A stretch of 64,000 nt of DNA, taken from assembly GCA_910584845.1 (NCBI GenBank), contig CAJUDH010000016.1, positions 1 through 64,000 of the forward strand. The letters are read 5' to 3'. The notes under the pieces were generated by a model, which had not been told where the DNA came from, did not search any database, and worked only from the letters and a program-made list of their open reading frames with translations. Positions 1 through 9,521 of the stretch are shown piece after piece. The position numbers and the translations under genes are program-made. The first letter of the stretch is position 1; every line of letters starts with the position of its first letter. This DNA is from an uncultured Lachnospiraceae bacterium (lineage in GTDB: Bacteria; Bacillota; Clostridia; Lachnospirales; Lachnospiraceae).

Positions 1-2
1 TA

Positions 3-1082
3 AATATTCAAAATAAGTGTTTTAAAGCTCTTATAGATGCACAGGATTATAGTATGAGTGGCAAAATCAATGTGCATAATGTACAGTGGTATATTACACC
101 TATCTTAAATGGGATGATTAGAATCGGTTCTCCAGAGGAAAAAGAATTACTATTTAGAGCATTTATTGAACAGGATGAGTTTTTTGAATATAAGAAACGT
201 GCCACTAAAGATAAACCTGCTGAAACAATACAGGAAAGTATATATGATAGAGCAGCTAGACTTTGCAAGAATGCAAAAAGTAGGCAAGATAAGCAAAAAG
301 AAAAATGTGTATCACAAATTGCAGAAATTGTGCAGAACATTTCAAAAGAAGACAAGGTAGTTATGATTGATACTTCTGATATTCTGGATAATGGCTTGAC
401 AGGCGTTGTTGCTATTAAAATTGCAGAAATGTTTAATAAACCATGTATTTTACTGAACAAGTTTTTAGATAAAAAAACAGGAAAGATTACATATGGTGGG
501 AGTGCTAGAAATATTGATCACAGTCCTATTGACAGTTTTAAAGATATTGTAAATAGCACTAACATTTTAGACGGAAGAGGTCATGCTAATGCTTTTGGCA
601 TTGTTGATTTAGAAATAGATAAGAAAGAAGAAGCAATGAACAGATTAAATGATATCTTACAAGATGTTGAATATGATTCTACTTATCGAGTTGATTTTAT
701 TATGGATATTGATGATGTTTCTATAAAAATTATTACTGATTTGGCGAGGCTTGAAGATATTATTGGACAAGGTATCGAAGAACCGATGCTTGCTATTGAA
801 AATATCAGTCTTACAAAAAAACAATTTGAGATATTTGGAAAGAATGAAGACACTATCAGTTTTGTGATTGATGAGATTAAATATATTCAGTTTAAGTGTA
901 AAGAAGGAAATCAACTGTATGACTGGCTACAAAATGCCTGGGATGAGAATGATAGTGTTGTCTTTAACATTGTAGGAAAACCATCAATTAACGAATATAA
1001 CGGAGTTAGAACACCACAAATAATTATTGAAGATGTGGTTGTAGTTAGTACAAATAATTCAGATGACGATGAAGAATGGTAG
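3..1082 (+). CDS. RecJ-like DHH/DHHA1 phosphoesterase, C-terminal part
   Basis: The reading frame is open to the left edge, so this is the C-terminal 359 residues of a longer protein. The ATG at 54 is probably internal. The stretch with GGSARNIDHSPIDSFKDI followed by GRGHANAFGI matches the DHHA1 substrate-binding domain of RecJ-type single-strand exonucleases and DHH phosphoesterases; the DHH catalytic part must lie upstream of the window. The C-terminal third would hold the RecJ-type OB-like region and ends in an acidic tail (DDDEEW). The stop (TAG) is 8 bases before the dnaE start, which puts it in the phage replication operon. RecJ with a polymerase and a RecD-like helicase suggests a self-contained replication and recombination set. 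Family call is fairly sure; exact substrate is inferred. Confidence 0.75.
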   Translation, partial: NIQNKCFKALIDAQDYSMSGKINVHNVQWYITPILNGMIRIGSPEEKELLFRAFIEQDEFFEYKKRATKDKPAETIQESIYDRAARLCKNAKSRQDKQKEKCVSQIAEIVQNISKEDKVVMIDTSDILDNGLTGVVAIKIAEMFNKPCILLNKFLDKKTGKITYGGSARNIDHSPIDSFKDIVNSTNILDGRGHANAFGIVDLEIDKKEEAMNRLNDILQDVEYDSTYRVDFIMDIDDVSIKIITDLARLEDIIGQGIEEPMLAIENISLTKKQFEIFGKNEDTISFVIDEIKYIQFKCKEGNQLYDWLQNAWDENDSVVFNIVGKPSINEYNGVRTPQIIIEDVVVVSTNNSDDDEEW

Positions 1083-1090
1083 GTGATTGA

Positions 1091-4000
1091 TTGTTTACAC
1101 ATTTACATATACATACAACTAAAGGTTCTTTGTTAGATTCTATATTGACTGTTGAAGAAGCTGTTAAATTTGCAAGTGAAAATGGTATGAAGGCTGTGGC
1201 TATAACGGATCATGGAAGTATGGCTTCATTTGTAGATTTTGTTAAAGAGTGCAATGAATATAATATCAAACCCATAATCGGAAATGAGATTTATGAAGTA
1301 GATGATATGTGGGAAAAGGCAGATACAAAAGAGTACACTCAGCCACGCTATCATTTAATTTTACTTGCAAGGACTCAGAAAGGATATAAAAACCTTATCA
1401 AAATCACATCTGTATCAAGAACAGAAGGTCTATATAAGAAACCGAGAATTGATCTTAAGTATATACAAGAAAATGATCTTGGAAAAGGTATTATCTGTTT
1501 AACTGCCTGTCAAGCTGGAAGACTGAGCAGATATCTTGTGAATGAGAAATATAAAGAAGCAGAACAATATATTGATAAACTGAAAAATACATTTGATTAT
1601 ATCGTTTGTGAACTTCAATCACACAATACAGAAGATCAGGCAAATGCAAACAAACTGATTTATGATTTTTCGCAGAAACACAATCTGCCATATACGATTA
1701 CGACAGACGCACATATGTTAAGTGATTCTTTAAAAGAGTCACATGCAATGTTTGTTGAAATAGGTGAAGGTAGAGAAGTTGGAGAAAGTTATACAGATTG
1801 CTATTTACAGACTGAGAGTGAAATCTATGAAAAGTTATCTGACCAATTTTCTGAAGATGTTATAAGAAAAGGCATTGAAGAATCTGTCAACATAACAGAT
1901 ATTATTGAGAATATTGATATTGGACTGAACAAAGGAAATATCATGCCAAAAATAAATATTGAAAATGGCTATGAGAATCACGAAGAATATTTGAGATATT
2001 TGGTATTCAAAACCTTTGATGAAAAATTTGGTCATATGTCTAAGGAAGATCAGGAGATAAGAAGACAAAGGCTTGAAACAGAACTGCCAGTATTATATGC
2101 AGTTGACTATACGGATTATTTCATTATGCTGTATATGCTTGCAAAAGAGGCAAGAAAAAGAAAAATACCATTGGGGTATTCCAGAGGTTCAGGAGCAAAC
2201 TGTTTATGCCTATTTATGTTGAATGTAACACAGATAGACAGTGTTAGATGGGATTTAGACTTTTCACGTTTCGCAAATCTTGGCAGAAAATCTATGGCAG
2301 ATTTCGACTGGGACATATCAAAGCGAAGAAGAAAAGAAATGGTTGAAATATCTGAGGAGTTATTTGGGAAAGAAAATGTGGCTCCTATTGCTACATTCAA
2401 TACACTAAGTACAAAAGTTGCAATTCGTGATATTGGAAAGGTATTGGATGAGAAAGACTATTCCCCATACTACAAACAGATTCCGTATAAATTGCGTGAC
2501 GAAGTTGCAAAGATGATCCCTACAATCAAGACGCTAAATGATTTAGGAGAAGAGGAAGAGAAAGACGTTCTGCTCAAAGATATTCTCAATAAGAATGAAA
2601 AGTTGAAAGAAGTATATGAAAAGTTCCCACTTTGGTTCAAGTATGTCATGGATGTTGAGGGTTTACCTAAGTCAATGGGAAGACACGCAGCAGGAACACT
2701 TATAACACCTACTCCAGTTACAGATTATTGTCCATTATGTTATGATTCTGAAAAAAATATTATGATCGAGTTAGAGATGCATAATGCTATGGATGATTTG
2801 GGGCTTGTCAAGATGGACTATCTTGGTCTGGAGACTCTTGATATTGTTGATGACACGCTAAAAATGGCTGGTATTACATGGGATGATGTTGATATTAACC
2901 ATTTGAATTTAGAAGATAAAGAAGTTTTTGAAAAAGTATATAAGAATGGCAATACAGTTGGTATCTTTCAGATGGAATCGGCAGAAGGAAGACGAATGTG
3001 TATTGAAGCAAAAGCGGATAACGTAGAGGATGTTATTGTTGTCAATGCAGCCAATCGTCCAGGAACAAAAGAGAGTTTTCCAACATATTGTCAAAATAAA
3101 CTAAATCCAGAAAATGTAAGCGTTTTGCATGAAGATTTAAGAGAGTTGTTTGGAAAAACACATTATATATTGTTGTATCAGGAACAGGCATTGCAATTAT
3201 TCAGACACGCAGGATTCCCAGAAGAACAGGTTGATAATGCAAGAAGAGCTATCGGTAAGAAAAAGAAAGAAGTAATGGAACAGCTTGAAGTAGATTTCAG
3301 AGCTGGTCTTACTCAAAAAGGATGGAACAATGAACAGTTGATTGAGATTTGGCAGCTAATGCTAAAACAGGCAGAATATTGTTTTAATCGTGGTCACGCT
3401 GTTGCATATGGTCTATTATCTTATCTTACTGCATATTTGAAAACTCACTACACAATTTATTTTATGGCAGCACTACTTACATCTAAAAGCGACAAGGTAC
3501 AGAAAATTAGTATCGTAATCAACGACTGCAAGAGATTGGGTATCAAAGTGTCTCCACCAAATGTTAATAAATCAGATATTGAGTTTACTGCCCTACCAGA
3601 AAATAATGAGATTTTGTTTGGATTATTGGCTGTAAAAGGTCTTGGTGAGTCTATTGTTGATAAGATTATTGAAAATAGACCATATCAGAGTATGAATGAT
3701 TTTATTGAGAAAGTCGCTGATAAGACAGCAATCATCACATTGATTAAGGCTGGTGCTATTCCAACAAAAGATAAAATGCTCTCTTTGAAGAAATATGCCA
3801 ACAGACTTTTTGAAAGAAAAGATTATAGACCTGTAACCACATTACCATCTCCATACTCAAAACTTATACCTTTTGGATTGAATGTTGATGATTACAGAGA
3901 CGGTAGAAAAGTAAATAGAGAGGCATTGCTGATAGATTATAACAAAGTAAAAGAGAAATTATTTATAGAAGAACAGAATCAAAAATACAAAAATCACATG

Positions 4001-4408
4001 ACAGAGTTCCAAGAGAAATATGCAAAAGATGAATATATGTGGGAATTTGATACATTGTCTATGTTTCTGACAAATGATCCTTTGAAAGATGCCTACAAAT
4101 ATACAAAGACAGATTGGGATATGGTAGAGGACGGAGATAAGACTACATTGTTCTGTGTCATTGTTGATATTAAAAGAAAGAAAGATAAAAATGGAAATCA
4201 ATTTGCATATTTAGACCTGTATACACCATTTGGTATTATTGAAGCAACTATATGGTCAAGCCAGTTAAAACAATATAGCGATGACATTAAGAAAGGAAAT
4301 TGTCTTGCAATACTCGGAAGAAAGAGAGAAGAACATTTCTTTGTAGAGAAAGTAAAACCATATAATACTTGGTTGGATCAGATGAGGAAGAAAGGAGTGG
4401 CAGTATAA
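1091..4408 (+). CDS. dnaE: DNA polymerase III alpha subunit (DnaE type), phage-encoded
   Basis: Catalytic subunit of a C-family replicative polymerase, 1105 residues, close to full length for DnaE. A TTG start is used, with AGGTGAT just upstream. The N-terminal PHP domain begins with FTHLHIHT and contains AITDHGSM. The palm shows GYSRGSGANC and MADFDWDIS, which replace the usual GSGRGSAA and PDIDIDF catalytic signatures and keep acidic residues. Further on are GRHAAGTLI and NRGHAVAYGLLSYLTAYLK, then a helix-hairpin-helix region and a C-terminal OB fold (about residues 1010-1095). The sequence is well diverged from bacterial DnaE, consistent with a phage polymerase. Its neighbours are a RecJ-like nuclease upstream and a homing endonuclease and helicase downstream. 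Low GC sets it apart from the chromosomal half of the window. Confidence 0.93.
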   Translation: MFTHLHIHTTKGSLLDSILTVEEAVKFASENGMKAVAITDHGSMASFVDFVKECNEYNIKPIIGNEIYEVDDMWEKADTKEYTQPRYHLILLARTQKGYKNLIKITSVSRTEGLYKKPRIDLKYIQENDLGKGIICLTACQAGRLSRYLVNEKYKEAEQYIDKLKNTFDYIVCELQSHNTEDQANANKLIYDFSQKHNLPYTITTDAHMLSDSLKESHAMFVEIGEGREVGESYTDCYLQTESEIYEKLSDQFSEDVIRKGIEESVNITDIIENIDIGLNKGNIMPKINIENGYENHEEYLRYLVFKTFDEKFGHMSKEDQEIRRQRLETELPVLYAVDYTDYFIMLYMLAKEARKRKIPLGYSRGSGANCLCLFMLNVTQIDSVRWDLDFSRFANLGRKSMADFDWDISKRRRKEMVEISEELFGKENVAPIATFNTLSTKVAIRDIGKVLDEKDYSPYYKQIPYKLRDEVAKMIPTIKTLNDLGEEEEKDVLLKDILNKNEKLKEVYEKFPLWFKYVMDVEGLPKSMGRHAAGTLITPTPVTDYCPLCYDSEKNIMIELEMHNAMDDLGLVKMDYLGLETLDIVDDTLKMAGITWDDVDINHLNLEDKEVFEKVYKNGNTVGIFQMESAEGRRMCIEAKADNVEDVIVVNAANRPGTKESFPTYCQNKLNPENVSVLHEDLRELFGKTHYILLYQEQALQLFRHAGFPEEQVDNARRAIGKKKKEVMEQLEVDFRAGLTQKGWNNEQLIEIWQLMLKQAEYCFNRGHAVAYGLLSYLTAYLKTHYTIYFMAALLTSKSDKVQKISIVINDCKRLGIKVSPPNVNKSDIEFTALPENNEILFGLLAVKGLGESIVDKIIENRPYQSMNDFIEKVADKTAIITLIKAGAIPTKDKMLSLKKYANRLFERKDYRPVTTLPSPYSKLIPFGLNVDDYRDGRKVNREALLIDYNKVKEKLFIEEQNQKYKNHMTEFQEKYAKDEYMWEFDTLSMFLTNDPLKDAYKYTKTDWDMVEDGDKTTLFCVIVDIKRKKDKNGNQFAYLDLYTPFGIIEATIWSSQLKQYSDDIKKGNCLAILGRKREEHFFVEKVKPYNTWLDQMRKKGVAV

Positions 4409-5332
4409 ATTTTAAAGGATAATTACAAGATTTATGTTCATATAAACAAAATAAATGGAAAATTATATTTTGGTCAAACAGGGCAAGAAAATGTTAAAAG
4501 TAGATGGGACAGTGGACACGGATATAAAACATGCATTGCTTTCGATAGAGCTATAAAGAAATATGGTTGGAATAATTTTGGGCATATTATATTATTTGAG
4601 GATCTAATTCTTGAGATGGCAAATATTATTGAACAAGAGTTAATCAAGAAGTATAGAACAACAAACAGTAAATATGGATACAATATAACATCGGGTGGTT
4701 CAAACTTCAAGATGAGTGAGAAAACAAAAGAAAAGTTAAGAGAGAAGGCATTAGGAAGAACTCATTCAGAAGAAACAAAAGAAAAAATGAAGATGTATTG
4801 GAGAGAACATAAACATCCATTACAAGGAAAACATCATTCAGAAGAGTCGAGATATAAGATGAGAGAAGCAAAACTTGGTAAAACAATGTCCAAAGAAACA
4901 AAAGATAAATTAAGTAAAATTAAACAGGGTGAAAATAATCCTTTTTATGGTAAACATCATACGCAAAATATTAAAAATATTATATCTCAAAAGGCTTCTG
5001 ATAGGAATATTGGTGAAGGAAATCCCTTTTATGGGAAACATCACTCAATTGAAGCAAAAATAAAAATGAGCGAAGCACATAAGAAGATTCCTAAAGAAAA
5101 ACATGGCAGATATGGAAAAACAATATCACCAAAGGCAAAAGAAGCAATGAGAAGGTCAAATATGAAACCCGTTGCTCAATATGACAAAGAGAATAACTTT
5201 ATTAAAATTTATGAATCTGCTACACAAGCAGGAAAAGCAGTTGGCTGTGGAATTGATGCAATATCCAATTGTTGTAGAGGGAAAAGTAAAACTTGCATGG
5301 GTTACATATTTAAATACGTAGAAGATATATAG
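4409..5332 (+). CDS. GIY-YIG homing endonuclease with NUMOD motifs (free-standing)
   Basis: The frame is open from just after the dnaE stop. No ATG, GTG or TTG precedes the conserved N-terminus; the first ATG (4616) would delete the catalytic domain. An ATT at 4409, 11 bases after the AAAGGAG Shine-Dalgarno inside the dnaE end, is the likeliest start and gives 307 residues. The GIY-YIG core is KIYVHINKINGKLYFGQT with R and E residues downstream. It is followed by four or five NUMOD3 repeats of the form GKHHSEESRYKM (about residues 115-235) and a C-terminal NUMOD1 helix-turn-helix (KPVAQYDKEN to the end). Such enzymes cut a specific site and copy themselves into it by repair. It lies between dnaE and the helicase without interrupting either, so it is a free-standing selfish gene. 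Confidence 0.85.
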   Translation: MLKDNYKIYVHINKINGKLYFGQTGQENVKSRWDSGHGYKTCIAFDRAIKKYGWNNFGHIILFEDLILEMANIIEQELIKKYRTTNSKYGYNITSGGSNFKMSEKTKEKLREKALGRTHSEETKEKMKMYWREHKHPLQGKHHSEESRYKMREAKLGKTMSKETKDKLSKIKQGENNPFYGKHHTQNIKNIISQKASDRNIGEGNPFYGKHHSIEAKIKMSEAHKKIPKEKHGRYGKTISPKAKEAMRRSNMKPVAQYDKENNFIKIYESATQAGKAVGCGIDAISNCCRGKSKTCMGYIFKYVEDI

Positions 5333-5351
5333 AAATAGAGGTGAGCTGATA

Positions 5352-7598
5352 GTGGATGACGAATTATTCACATTTAAGATAATAATAAGTACAGAAAAAT
5401 ATTATAACGAAGATACAACTTGGGGGTCTTATATAGGATACACAGAAGATGATATCCCATATTGTACAAAAGAAAGTATCAATCATTTTGATAAAGATCA
5501 AGTGCCAAAAAATTTCTGCAATATTGTGGGGAAAATGCAACAACTTTCTATTGGGTGCGAATATCAAATTAAGGCTAAACATGAATTTAATAAGCAATAT
5601 GGTCATCAGTATCAACCAGTAACAGTATATGCGTTAGTACCTCAAACAAAGGAAATGCAATTATTGTTTTTGAAAACAATTATACCAGAATGGATGGCTG
5701 AAAATCTTATTAATGTTTATCCTAATTTAGTTAATGATGTTGCAAATGGAGAATTAAAAGAGATTGAATATGATAAGATTAAAGGTGTCAGAGAAATTAC
5801 ATGGAGACGAGTAAGAGAAAAAATTATAAATAATTTCTTAATCTCAGATATTCTTGTAATGCTTCAACCAGTTGGCGTTACATATACAATGATACGAAAG
5901 TTATTATCAGATGAGTCGAATCCAATATTACTTAAAAAGCAATTGGATGAAAACCCTTATGTTCTCACAAAAATTCCGCAGTTGGGTTTTAAACGTATAG
6001 ATGATTTATCTTTGAAGTTAAAACCTAATATGATTGATTCTACTGAAAGATTAGTAGCTTTTATAAAATACTATTTTACAGATTTGGGAGAGAGTAGTGG
6101 TCATACATGGTGTTCAGTTAAGATTCTAAAATCGGCAATAAGTAATAGTGTTCCTGAGTGTGCTGATAAAACGGATTGGTTATTGGAAAACAATGAGTTT
6201 TTACACATATCAGAAGATAGAGTAGGGCTGAAATATTATCACGATATCGAAATGCAGATTTATAATATACTGCTTGAAAAGTCTAAGAAACAGACGGACA
6301 TTAATATCTTTGATGAAAAAATAGAACAGGCGATCAGACATGCAGAAGAAGAACAAGGATTTCAATATGTAGTAGAACAGCTTGACACAATCAATAAAAG
6401 TTTACATAGAACAATCAGCCTAATAACTGGAAAAGCTGGCACTGGTAAGACTTCCATTATGAGAGCGATTGTAAAAGCATATACAGAGAACCAATTTACA
6501 TTAACGGCATCTGCTTTATCAGCTATGGCAGCACAGAGAATAACTGAAGCAACATCATTTCCTGCTATGACGATTCATAGGACATTAGGATGTAAAGGTT
6601 TGAATAAGTTTGATTTTAATAAGGATAATCACTTGATTACAAGCGTTGCATTTCTTGATGAGGGAAGTATGGTAAATGCCAGTTTATTTCTCCATTGGTT
6701 AGAAGCTATTGATGATAACACAAGAATTATTATTTCTGGTGATCACAAGCAGTTACCGCCAATAGGATTTGGTAATGTATTTTCAGATTTGATAGAAATG
6801 TTTGATGATACAGTGGTAAGCAAATTAGTGAAACCGATGAGACAAGCTGAGAAATCTGGTATTTTAGTAGACGCAAATCTAATCCGTGAAAATATCAACC
6901 CTATAACTGAAAAGTTACAACCGAGAATTATTCATGGTGAGTTACAAGATATGTATTATATGTTCCGTACAAATAGGCAGTCATTGTTTGATATTGCAGT
7001 TAAGACATTCCTAAAATCGGTAGAATCTGATGGAATTGATAATGTTGTTATTGCAGTTCCACGAAGAAAAGATTGCTTGAATAGTACAAATGAGTTAAAT
7101 AAAACGATTCAGGAAAAACTTTTAGGGGATGTGTTGCAAAGTATATCTGGATTTGAGATGACATTCAAATTGGGTGCGAAAGTGATGCAGACAGTAAATG
7201 ATTACGATAAGAATGTGTTCAACGGAGAAATAGGATATATAACAGAAATCAGTGAGAGACAGAATGGCAAAAAGAAAGAAGAATATTGTGTAGTAACCTA
7301 TACTGATATTTTTGGAAAAGAAAAATTGATTGAGTACACAAAGAAAGAACTGACAGCATTGGATCTTGCTTATGCAATGACCGTACATAAGCTACAGGGA
7401 GCCGGTAGAAAGATTGTGATTGGGATTATTGATAATACACATCATCAGCTTTTAGATAACTGTATGTTATACACGTTGCTAACACGAGCAAAGAAAAGAT
7501 GCCTACTGTTGGCAGAGCCACAAGCATTTTTGCAATGTATCCGTACAAGTCATAATAAACGGAACACATGGATGATGTTGGAGGAAAAAGTAGCATAA
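5352..7598 (+). CDS. RecD2-like superfamily 1B DNA helicase
   Basis: 748-residue helicase with GTG start. The N-terminal 300 residues carry helix-hairpin-helix-like repeats (for example around PYVLTKIPQLGFKRIDDL) as in RecD2/TraA helicases. The motor follows: Walker A GKAGTGKTS near residue 360, Walker B FLDEGSMV, motif III GDHKQLPPIGFGNVFSD, and the C-terminal AMTVHKLQGAG and LLTRAKKR motifs V and VI of the UvrD_C_2 domain. These enzymes move 5' to 3' along single-stranded DNA and unwind duplex. Within the element it probably serves replication or recombination with the RecJ-like nuclease and DnaE. The last gene before the first operon break, it is followed by a hairpin and an oppositely oriented HTH gene. 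Confidence 0.88.
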   Translation: MDDELFTFKIIISTEKYYNEDTTWGSYIGYTEDDIPYCTKESINHFDKDQVPKNFCNIVGKMQQLSIGCEYQIKAKHEFNKQYGHQYQPVTVYALVPQTKEMQLLFLKTIIPEWMAENLINVYPNLVNDVANGELKEIEYDKIKGVREITWRRVREKIINNFLISDILVMLQPVGVTYTMIRKLLSDESNPILLKKQLDENPYVLTKIPQLGFKRIDDLSLKLKPNMIDSTERLVAFIKYYFTDLGESSGHTWCSVKILKSAISNSVPECADKTDWLLENNEFLHISEDRVGLKYYHDIEMQIYNILLEKSKKQTDINIFDEKIEQAIRHAEEEQGFQYVVEQLDTINKSLHRTISLITGKAGTGKTSIMRAIVKAYTENQFTLTASALSAMAAQRITEATSFPAMTIHRTLGCKGLNKFDFNKDNHLITSVAFLDEGSMVNASLFLHWLEAIDDNTRIIISGDHKQLPPIGFGNVFSDLIEMFDDTVVSKLVKPMRQAEKSGILVDANLIRENINPITEKLQPRIIHGELQDMYYMFRTNRQSLFDIAVKTFLKSVESDGIDNVVIAVPRRKDCLNSTNELNKTIQEKLLGDVLQSISGFEMTFKLGAKVMQTVNDYDKNVFNGEIGYITEISERQNGKKKEEYCVVTYTDIFGKEKLIEYTKKELTALDLAYAMTVHKLQGAGRKIVIGIIDNTHHQLLDNCMLYTLLTRAKKRCLLLAEPQAFLQCIRTSHNKRNTWMMLEEKVA

Positions 7599-7603
7599 AA
7601 ATA

Positions 7604-7649
7604 GTCCATATATAGTGGATTTTGATTGAGTAAACCACTATATATGGAC
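7604..7649 (-). terminator. 15-bp perfect inverted repeat, terminator for the minus-strand HTH gene
   Basis: Perfect arms at 7604-7618 and 7635-7649 (GTCCATATATAGTGG and its complement) enclose a 16-base loop. Read on the minus strand, the second arm is followed by CTATTTTTATG, so it fits an intrinsic terminator for the HTH gene at 7701-7955. On the plus strand no U-tract follows, so it would not stop the helicase transcript well. A palindromic operator is the alternative. Confidence 0.6.
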
Positions 7650-7652
7650 AAG

Positions 7653-7680
7653 ATAAGGCAATGAAATAGGACTTTCAAGT
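7653..7680. promoter_or_regulatory. Recurring intergenic motif, copy 1
   Basis: ATAAGGCAATGAAA followed after a few bases by TTTCAAGT. The same pair of blocks recurs at 8905-8933 and, more loosely, in front of several other phage genes. No function is known to me; see findings. Confidence 0.4.
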
Positions 7681-7700
7681 GTAAATAAAAAAGGCATCCG

Positions 7701-7955
7701 TTATGAATGCCCAGATGACTTCTTTGATTTTTTTGATGAAAGAGCCATTTTTAAAAGTTGGTTTTGAACGGTTAGTTCACGATTGGATTTCTCAACTGTA
7801 TCAATATGATTTAATAAATTACCTTCCCGTTTTGCCTTATAAACGGTGCTTTTACTTGTATTTGTAATTTGAGAAAGAGCATCAATAGCTTTACCAGAAG
7901 GATTTAAAGCTGCAATTCCTTTCTTTTGTTTTTTGGAAAGCTTTTCTTTTGCCAT
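7701..7955 (-). CDS. Small helix-turn-helix DNA-binding protein
   Basis: 84-residue lysine-rich protein, the only clear minus-strand gene in the phage part. ATG start with a GGAAGG Shine-Dalgarno. The middle (SGKAIDALSQITNTSKSTVYKAKREG) has the size and pattern of a helix-turn-helix, resembling short terminase-small-subunit or Trp-repressor-like HTH domains; the C-terminal third looks like a short coiled coil ending in a basic tail. It is transcribed divergently from the following hypothetical gene and convergently to the helicase, a usual place for a phage regulator. It is likely a DNA-binding regulator; the family is not certain. Confidence 0.6.
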   Translation of the reverse strand: MAKEKLSKKQKKGIAALNPSGKAIDALSQITNTSKSTVYKAKREGNLLNHIDTVEKSNRELTVQNQLLKMALSSKKSKKSSGHS

Positions 7956-8075
7956 AATATTTACCTTCCTTTCTTAAAAATTATTAATTCAATTATATCA
8001 AATAGATAATATTACAGCAATAGAACGTAATGAATTAAATTATTAAATAAATATAAAGTTTTGAATGGAGTTAGT

Positions 8076-8453
8076 ATGATTTATAGAAACTATAAAGAAA
8101 TAGAAAATATCAAACCAGGTGCAAAGCTATGGGCGTGTGCTTATAAATTTGACAATAATAAGATTACAATGGGCTTAATATCAAAACCTGTATATGGGAT
8201 GTTAAGAGGTTACGCATGGGATTATGATGCGATAGCTGAGGAAAAATCATATTCATCATTTTTTGTACCATTTAAAAGAAATAGCGAAACAGAATTTGCG
8301 AAATCGAAAGCAGTTCAAATTGATTCTAGAATGTATGCTGACACATATGAGGAATGTGTAGAGCTGTTTAATAGTTTAGTAAATGAAAAAGTAGAGTGGT
8401 TTTTAAAGAGAGCAGAAGAAACAAAGAAGGATTTGATTCGAGAAACGATATAA
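8076..8453 (+). CDS. Hypothetical phage protein
   Basis: 125 residues from the ATG at 8076, which sits 5 bases after a GGAG; an upstream in-frame TTG at 8061 lies before this Shine-Dalgarno and is less likely. No motif recognised. The sequence is soluble-looking, with conserved-looking aromatic residues in the middle (YAWDYDA) and a charged helical C-terminus. First gene of a run of small plus-strand genes between the helicase and the ligase, typical of phage early regions. Function unknown. Confidence 0.7.
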   Translation: MIYRNYKEIENIKPGAKLWACAYKFDNNKITMGLISKPVYGMLRGYAWDYDAIAEEKSYSSFFVPFKRNSETEFAKSKAVQIDSRMYADTYEECVELFNSLVNEKVEWFLKRAEETKKDLIRETI

Positions 8454-8465
8454 GGAGGATGAGAC

Positions 8466-8900
8466 ATGTTAATTTTATTAACTATTGTGTTTTTGGTTTT
8501 ATTAATTGTTGCTGCGAATAAAGATTGGGATAGCGCAGGAAGTTTTTGTACGATTGGATTTGGAGTATGTTTAATAACTATTGTTGTATTAAGTTGGAGT
8601 ATTGTCAGTGGATATACTTTGGAATCTAAAATAAATATGTATACAGAAGAAAATCAAAATATTGAAGAAGATATGAATATTCTGGTAGAGCAGTACATGA
8701 ATTATGAATCTGATACATATGGCAATTTAAAAAATGAAAGCAGTATTACGCTTGTATCTTTATATCCAGAATTGAAAGCGGATACTTTAGTAGAGAAACA
8801 AATTGAAATTTATACAGAGAATAATAAGAAGATCAAAGAGTTAAAAGAGAAAATTATTAATATAAGCAACTATAAATGGCTTTTATATTTTGGTAGATGA
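8466..8900 (+). CDS. Small membrane protein with coiled-coil tail
   Basis: 144 residues, ATG with AGGAGG ahead, 12 bases after the previous gene. Two hydrophobic segments (about residues 1-17 and 27-47) are followed by a charged, heptad-like region rich in N, E and K. The protein ends in YKWLLYFGR. Small two-helix membrane proteins in phage early regions sometimes act in exclusion or membrane remodelling, but nothing here proves that. Function unknown. Confidence 0.65.
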   Translation: MLILLTIVFLVLLIVAANKDWDSAGSFCTIGFGVCLITIVVLSWSIVSGYTLESKINMYTEENQNIEEDMNILVEQYMNYESDTYGNLKNESSITLVSLYPELKADTLVEKQIEIYTENNKKIKELKEKIINISNYKWLLYFGR

Positions 8901-8904
8901 TGAA

Positions 8905-8933
8905 AATAAGGCAATGAAAGATAGGTTTCAAGT
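8905..8933. promoter_or_regulatory. Recurring intergenic motif, copy 2
   Basis: AATAAGGCAATGAAAG then TAGG and TTTCAAGT, the same two blocks as at 7653-7680 with the spacer shifted by a few bases. It lies just before the Shine-Dalgarno of the gene at 8949. Confidence 0.4.
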
Positions 8934-8948
8934 ACACAAAGAAAGGAT

Positions 8949-9218
8949 ATGAAAATGGAAGGAAATAAGAGTTATATACAACAAATCGCTAATATGCTTG
9001 GTGTGGAAATTAATGAAGAATTTAAAATAAGACCAACAGAATACGGAAAAGTTTTAGGTTGTAAAGAGATTGATAAGGTATTTAGATTTGATACTGAATT
9101 AGTATACAAGGGATATAATGATGGTTGGTCTGAATGGTGGGGATATGAGTGCGATAAATATTTGTATTATTTAATTCTTGGGAAGTATGAAATAGTTAAA
9201 ATTAGCGATGCGGATTGA
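8949..9218 (+). CDS. Hypothetical phage protein
   Basis: 89 residues, ATG start after AAAGGAT. No recognised domain. Contains aromatic-rich GWSEWWGYECDKYLYY near the C-terminus. Uses TGA as stop, which shows that UGA is a true stop in this element. Function unknown. Confidence 0.6.
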   Translation: MKMEGNKSYIQQIANMLGVEINEEFKIRPTEYGKVLGCKEIDKVFRFDTELVYKGYNDGWSEWWGYECDKYLYYLILGKYEIVKISDAD

Positions 9219-9285
9219 AGGTTTATAAATAAAGGAAATTTGCCAATGAATCAACGGAATCAACGCTTTCATGGAGGTGATTGGG

Positions 9286-9495
9286 ATTAAAATATTAAAA
9301 TATCTTGTAACAAGACCAAAAGACACAGTAGAGGTATTGCTTATAAAAAATAAATGTGATGCTACATATTCATTTGTGAATATAACAAAAGGACACATTT
9401 GTCCGTGTCGATTCAATTCTGTTAAGGACGCAATTGGAGATATGGATAGGTTAATTAAAGAAAATAAAATTATTAGGTATGAAAATGTTCAATGA
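9286..9495 (+). CDS. Hypothetical phage protein, probable ATT start
   Basis: 69 residues. The frame has an ATG at 9271, but GGAGGTG (9273-9279) overlaps it and an ATT lies 8 bases after GGAGG at 9286, so translation more likely begins there. No domain is recognised. Stop is TGA. One of four genes here whose Shine-Dalgarno points to ATT. Confidence 0.5.
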   Translation: MKILKYLVTRPKDTVEVLLIKNKCDATYSFVNITKGHICPCRFNSVKDAIGDMDRLIKENKIIRYENVQ

Positions 9496-9521
9496 ATCAA
9501 GTCTTTTAAAGGAGTGGAAAT

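Noticed and set aside
4409..5332. Group I intron carrying the GIY-YIG gene
   Set aside because: dnaE and the helicase are both whole on either side, so nothing would be spliced; a free-standing homing gene explains it.
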